Positions 10,352 through 13,838 of a stretch of 13,838 nucleotides of DNA are shown here, one piece after another. A program made the position numbers and the translations under genes. Location: positions 1 to 13,838 of the forward strand of contig JANXRK010000026.1 of assembly GCA_025353045.1 (NCBI GenBank). Direction: 5' to 3'. Numbering within the stretch: position 1 is the stretch's first letter; each line of letters starts with the position of its first letter. Under the pieces are notes generated by a model. That model ran no database searches and was not told the DNA's origin. It saw only the letters and a list, made by a program, of their open reading frames with translations. The DNA is from Candidatus Tayloriibacteriota bacterium. GTDB taxonomy: Bacteria; Patescibacteriota; Minisyncoccia; Phycocordibacterales; PALSA-1337.

Positions 10352-13090
10352 ATGATGGAATCGATTTCCCCTCTCACATCCGAACAATTTCAAAATCCTC
10401 AGGAGGAAATTGCTTTTTTACGTGAACAACTTACAAAGAAGGAATCGATTCCTAAAGAACAGGCTATACAATCAACGATCAATTCATACAGTCAAACTCC
10501 AACGGAAAAAATCTTACATAAGGATTTTGCCTTACCTGTGCAAAAAACTGAGGCAATTGTTCTTGAACTTTCACCAGAAGCACATGACGATAAAATAACT
10601 GAGATTTTAGGCATCATGCAGGAACACGGCATTAAGAACGCCATGAATGTTGTAGAGAAGATGAATGATCCTCATGTGCAGGATGATTTTGAACGTTTTC
10701 TTGTTCAGTATCTCAAAGAGGGCTTCCCAGTAAAAGGCATGGATGAAAAAACTCCAGAGTTCAAGGCACTTCACATGACTCTTTTTGAAATTACTTTACC
10801 CGAGAAAACTCCGGACGAGAGGGAGCGAGCACTGAAAGAAGTTATTTCATCAATGGAACAATTCTATTCAGGTATGATGTCGGTCGATGATCCAAATGGA
10901 GCTGGATATTTTACTATCGAACTTGCTGTTGCAAATCACAGTGATGAATTTACTTTCTATGTAGCGGTTGATAACAACTACCGCAATCTCTTTGAGAAAA
11001 ACATGCTGGCTATCTTTTATAATGCAAAAATTATTGAAAAGAAAGATGATTATAATATTTTTAATGAACAAGGTGTAACTGTCGGTTCATATGCGCACTA
11101 TAAAAAGAATTCGATTTGGCCCTTGAAAACATATGATCAATTCGACTTTGATCCTCTCAATTCTCTTTTAAATAGTTTTTCAAAGATAAAAACGCACGGC
11201 GAAGGTGCAGCTATTCAAATAGTCGTACGACCTGAGAGTGATGTCCATACTAAACGCTATAAAAAAACTCTTGATGACATCATGAAGGGTGAAAAAATTA
11301 ATGAGGCTATTGCAAAACACGATATAGGATTCTTTAATGGTGTTGATCGATTTATGAAAGGTGTTGGAAATTTGATGCAATCAAAAGAAGAAAAAGATAA
11401 AGCTGATGCGAAGAAAAAAGAAAATGCGCAAAGTATCGACCAGATAAGTGTTGATCAAATAAAGCTCAAACTGGCTTCTCCTACAATTTCTACTAACATT
11501 AGAATCATTTCTTCTGCAGAAAATGAAACCGTAGCAAATCAAATCCTCAACGACATCGAATCTTCATTCAATCAATTTGAAAATCCAAGTGGAAACGAAA
11601 TTATTTTTGATAGAGCTATCAATAGTGGATTAAAAGATATCCTTTATGAATTCTCTTTTAGACTGATGAATGACAAGCATCAACTTCTTACAAATGTAAA
11701 AGAACTTACGAGTCTTATGCACTTCCCTGCAACGGTTATCAGATCTTCACCACATCTCAAGGTAGCAAAAGCTGGAAGTGCTCCGGCTCCGCTCGAACTC
11801 GCAAAGGAAGGAGTTTTGCTTGGAGTAAATAGAGATCGAGGTGTCGATACAAAGATATTTATGACTCCAGAAGATCGTTTGCGACATTTCTATGTCATTG
11901 GACAAACAGGAACTGGAAAAACTACCCTTTTGAAAAACATGATTGCTCAGGATATAGCAAATGGTGAGGGGGTTTGTATGATCGATCCTCACGGTTCTGA
12001 TGTGCAGGATATTTTGGCTTTAATTCCTAAACATCGATACGAAGATGTGATCTATTTTGATCCTTCATACACTGAACGACCAATGGCTCTCAATATGCTC
12101 GAATACGATCGACGCTTCCCTGAACAGAAGACCTTCGTCGTGAACGAAATGCTTTCTATTTTCAATAAACTCTTTGATATGAAGACTGCTGGAGGGCCGA
12201 TGTTTGAACAATACTTTAGAAACGCCGTGCTTCTGGTTATGGAAGATCCTGAAAGTGGTAACACTCTTCTCGATGTTTCGAGAGTTTTGGCAAATAAAGC
12301 ATTCCGAGAATTGAAAATTTCAAAATGTAAAAATCCTATCGTCATACAATTCTGGAAAGAAGTAGCAGAAAAAGCTGGAGGTGAAGCATCTCTGGCAAAT
12401 ATAGTGCCATATATCACAAGTAAATTCGATGTCTTCCTTTCGGATGACATTATGCGGCCGATCATTGCTCAGGAAAGTTCAAGTATTAACTTTAGAGAGA
12501 TCATGGATTCAAAGAAGATTCTTCTTGTGAATCTTTCAAAAGGTAGACTTGGTGATATCAATGCAAACCTTATCGGTCTTATTCTTGTCGGAAAGATCTT
12601 GATGGCTGCCCTATCTCGAGTCGATTCAATTGGTAAAAATCTTCCACCGTTTTATCTTTATATTGATGAATTCCAAAACGTTACAACAAACTCTATTTCG
12701 ACTATCCTCTCTGAAGCTCGAAAATACAAACTATCACTCGCTGTTGCACACCAATTCATCGCTCAACTCGAAGAAGATATCAAGGACTCGGTTTTCGGAA
12801 ACGTTGGATCGATCGCAGCCTTCCGAGTGGGTGCTGAGGATGCAGAATATTTGGAAAAACAATTTTCACCTGTCTTTACTGCAAAAGACATTATGTCGAT
12901 CGACAATCGAAATGCATATCTCAAGATGCTGGCAAATGGTCGCCCTGTAAAACCTTTCAATATCGAGACATTTGCGCCGTCAACTGGAAATAAAGCTATT
13001 GTTGATTCTATTAAAGAGCTTTCGCATCTCAAATATGGAAAAGAGCGAACAATGGTTGAGGAAGAGATCATGGCAAAGTATAAAAAATAA
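10352..13090 (+). CDS. Type IV secretion / conjugation-type DNA-translocation ATPase (VirD4/TraG/HerA-like)
   Basis: A 912-residue P-loop ATPase of the FtsK/HerA superfamily. The C-terminal motor has Walker A GQTGTGKTT at 517-525, CMIDPHGSD at 542-550 and Walker B YLYIDEFQN at 769-777. It also has SEARKYKLSLAVAHQFIAQLE, the sensor helix seen in TraG/TrwB coupling proteins and VirB4-type ATPases. FRVGAEDAEYLEKQF and the following region complete the RecA-like fold. The first 480 residues are a large, mostly alpha/beta region with no membrane helix and no family I can name with certainty. A charged Lys/Glu/Asp stretch at about 343-366 may be a hinge. It is predicted soluble, and the gene 15 bp downstream supplies a membrane protein. 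No relaxase, VirB4/VirB6 set or pilin is nearby. Two ATGs stand in tandem (MM); either could be used. Confidence 0.88.
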   Translation: MMESISPLTSEQFQNPQEEIAFLREQLTKKESIPKEQAIQSTINSYSQTPTEKILHKDFALPVQKTEAIVLELSPEAHDDKITEILGIMQEHGIKNAMNVVEKMNDPHVQDDFERFLVQYLKEGFPVKGMDEKTPEFKALHMTLFEITLPEKTPDERERALKEVISSMEQFYSGMMSVDDPNGAGYFTIELAVANHSDEFTFYVAVDNNYRNLFEKNMLAIFYNAKIIEKKDDYNIFNEQGVTVGSYAHYKKNSIWPLKTYDQFDFDPLNSLLNSFSKIKTHGEGAAIQIVVRPESDVHTKRYKKTLDDIMKGEKINEAIAKHDIGFFNGVDRFMKGVGNLMQSKEEKDKADAKKKENAQSIDQISVDQIKLKLASPTISTNIRIISSAENETVANQILNDIESSFNQFENPSGNEIIFDRAINSGLKDILYEFSFRLMNDKHQLLTNVKELTSLMHFPATVIRSSPHLKVAKAGSAPAPLELAKEGVLLGVNRDRGVDTKIFMTPEDRLRHFYVIGQTGTGKTTLLKNMIAQDIANGEGVCMIDPHGSDVQDILALIPKHRYEDVIYFDPSYTERPMALNMLEYDRRFPEQKTFVVNEMLSIFNKLFDMKTAGGPMFEQYFRNAVLLVMEDPESGNTLLDVSRVLANKAFRELKISKCKNPIVIQFWKEVAEKAGGEASLANIVPYITSKFDVFLSDDIMRPIIAQESSSINFREIMDSKKILLVNLSKGRLGDINANLIGLILVGKILMAALSRVDSIGKNLPPFYLYIDEFQNVTTNSISTILSEARKYKLSLAVAHQFIAQLEEDIKDSVFGNVGSIAAFRVGAEDAEYLEKQFSPVFTAKDIMSIDNRNAYLKMLANGRPVKPFNIETFAPSTGNKAIVDSIKELSHLKYGKERTMVEEEIMAKYKK

Positions 13091-13093
13091 AAG

Positions 13094-13099
13094 TATAAT
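13094..13099 (+). promoter_or_regulatory. -10 box giving a leaderless start
   Basis: A consensus TATAAT in the 15-bp gap between the ATPase stop codon and the next ATG, exactly six bases before that ATG. It would start the mRNA on the A of the ATG. A weak TGGCAA lies 17 bp upstream. Confidence 0.5.
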
Positions 13100-13105
13100 C
13101 ATCAT

Positions 13106-13564
13106 ATGAAACCTCTTCTATCTTGGGACGCATACGAACATATTTATGTAGAAAAAAATAATGACTGGTATTGGGCAGTCGGTATTATTACTATTACTGC
13201 AGCTGCTTTAGCTTTTATCTTTAATAACTTTTTCTTTGGTATTTTTATTCTTATAGGATCATTTGCACTTGTTGTTCATGCTGCAAAAAAACCCCGTTTG
13301 ATACATTGTGAGATAAACGACAGAGGTATTGTTTTAAATAATGTCCTCTACCCTTTTCTTACACTTGAATCGTTTTGGATTGATGCACACGAACGACCTG
13401 CAAAAATAATTTTAAAGTCTCATAAACTTTTTATGCCATTTATTACAATCTATATTGATGATGTAGATCCAGAGCATGTGCGAGATACTCTTTTAAATTA
13501 TATTGCCGAAACAGAACATATAGAATCCCTTTCCCAAAAGTTCCTTGAGATGCTAGGATTCTAG
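13106..13564 (+). CDS. Two-helix membrane protein paired with the ATPase
   Basis: A 152-residue protein. It has a short cytoplasmic N-terminus (MKPLLSWDAYEHIYVEKNNDWYW), two adjacent membrane helices (about 22-40 and 42-60) joined by a tight turn, and a soluble domain of about 90 residues. The domain reads IHCEINDRGIVLNNVLYPFLTLESFWIDAHERPAKIILKSHK, a run of beta strands like a PH-type (bPH) domain. The C-terminal helix (PEHVRDTLLNYIAE...LSQKFLEMLGF) would cap such a fold. I do not recognise a named family. It follows the ATPase gene by 15 bp and is probably its membrane anchor or partner, which is inference from position and from the ATPase lacking membrane helices. It ends 4 nt before tRNA-Arg(GCG), so the tRNA is likely in the same transcript. 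Confidence 0.85.
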   Translation: MKPLLSWDAYEHIYVEKNNDWYWAVGIITITAAALAFIFNNFFFGIFILIGSFALVVHAAKKPRLIHCEINDRGIVLNNVLYPFLTLESFWIDAHERPAKIILKSHKLFMPFITIYIDDVDPEHVRDTLLNYIAETEHIESLSQKFLEMLGF

Positions 13565-13568
13565 GACT

Positions 13569-13640
13569 GCCCCCGTCGTTCAATGGATAGGACTCAACTT
13601 TGCGGAAGTTGTGATGTAGGTTCGATTCCTACCGAGGGCA
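13569..13640 (+). tRNA. tRNA-Arg (anticodon GCG)
   Basis: 72 nt: D stem GTTC/GGAC, anticodon arm CAACT-TTGCGGA-AGTTG, T arm GTAGG-TTCGATT-CCTAC, discriminator A, no CCA. The acceptor GCCCCCG/CGAGGGC has one C-A mismatch (5-68). GCG is an unusual anticodon for a bacterial arginine tRNA, where ACG (edited to inosine) is the rule. Its 3' end is repeated downstream. Confidence 0.88.
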
Positions 13641-13784
13641 CAACGAACGAAGTGAGTTGTGACTGAGAGGATGTGCATGTGCACATCCGTGTAGGAATCG
13701 AAAGGCTTTTCGATGTCGAATGAGCGTAGCGAATGAGACCGAAAAGCACCTGACGACGTAGTCGTTGATTCCTACCGAGGGCAC
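13624..13784 (+). repeat. tRNA-anchored structured element bounded by an 18-bp direct repeat
   Basis: GATTCCTACCGAGGGCAC, the 3' end of tRNA-Arg(GCG), occurs at 13624-13641 and again exactly at 13767-13784. Between the copies is non-coding DNA full of foldable repeats: CACAAC/GTTGTG (13639-13644 with 13656-13661), the 20-bp palindrome at 13669-13688 (9-bp arms), GTAGGAATCGAA (13691-13702, exact inverted copy of the T-arm bases 13621-13632), ATCGAAA/TTTCGAT (13697-13714), GCTTTTCG/CGAAAAGC (13705-13712 with 13740-13747), two direct CGAATGAG copies (13717, 13730), and ACGAC/GTCGT (13753-13765). It looks like a non-autonomous insertion at a tRNA 3' end, or a structured RNA joined to the tRNA. 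No ORF is present. Confidence 0.8.
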
Positions 13785-13814
13785 CTTAAACGAACTAAAT
13801 GATTTTGAAATTCG

Positions 13815-13837
13815 GCGGGATTGGATTTCCGTCCCGC
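13815..13837. repeat. Hairpin at the window edge
   Basis: GCGGGA (13815-13820) and TCCCGC (13832-13837) pair across an 11-nt loop at the very end of the window. It may be the start of a further structured repeat; the sequence ends before this can be judged. Confidence 0.35.
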
Positions 13838-13838
13838 A

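Noticed and set aside
12052..13071. Minus-strand frames opposite the ATPase motor domain
   Set aside because: Shadows of strongly conserved Walker and sensor motifs on the plus strand.
13624..13784. CRISPR-like array or transposon ends at the tRNA-Arg repeat
   Set aside because: Only two direct copies, both equal to the tRNA 3' end, with no spacer regularity, no transposase and no terminal inverted repeats.

Overview
The window looks like chromosomal DNA of an uncultivated, small-genome bacterium of the Candidate Phyla Radiation / Patescibacteria, probably a Parcubacteria-like lineage. This is inferred from gene style, not from a database search. The signs are AT-rich DNA with very tight packing, a standard genetic code (TGA is not read in any gene), six tRNA genes without an encoded CCA end, an almost complete lack of Shine-Dalgarno sites, several start codons directly downstream of a -10 box (probable leaderless mRNAs), a minimal PilM-PilN-PilO operon, and an orphan conjugation-type ATPase followed by a small membrane protein.

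Left part (1-4150), mostly minus strand. A metal-homeostasis operon (CsoR/RcnR-family repressor, then a P1B-type metal ATPase cut by the window edge) has an operator palindrome between a perfect -35 and a near-consensus -10. A plus-strand orphan ORF with a good terminator follows. Next is a minus-strand RNA-rich block: tRNA-Val, an RluA-family pseudouridine synthase and rplS form one unit in which the synthase start codon lies 2 nt after the tRNA. tRNA-Leu, an HNH endonuclease remnant and tRNA-His come next, from a promoter embedded in the rplS terminator. A DUF378 membrane protein and tRNA-Arg(TCT) follow to the right.

Middle part (4188-7952), minus strand. The pilM-pilN-pilO operon carries a fourth, unrecognised single-pass membrane protein. 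Upstream are a DedA-family membrane protein and a gene whose single frame joins a RuvX/YqgF nuclease-like domain to a Trbp111/MetG-C-type tRNA-binding domain.

Right part (7986-13838). Divergent from ruvX is a small cysteine-rich HNH protein with a probable leaderless start. Then come a possible decayed tRNA half, tRNA-Ser(TGA), a SAM methyltransferase that seems to have lost its N-terminus through nonsense codons, a secreted protein with two DUF5666-like repeats (minus strand), and a 912-residue VirD4/TraG/HerA-like ATPase with its two-helix membrane partner. The partner gene runs directly into tRNA-Arg(GCG). The 3' end of this tRNA is duplicated as an exact 18-bp direct repeat 143 bp downstream. 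The DNA between the copies is packed with hairpins and holds an inverted copy of the tRNA T-arm. This tRNA-anchored structured element and the RuvX-tRNA-binding fusion are the most unusual items. No CRISPR array, rRNA or intact insertion sequence was seen, and no stretch over 300 bp lacks an annotated feature.
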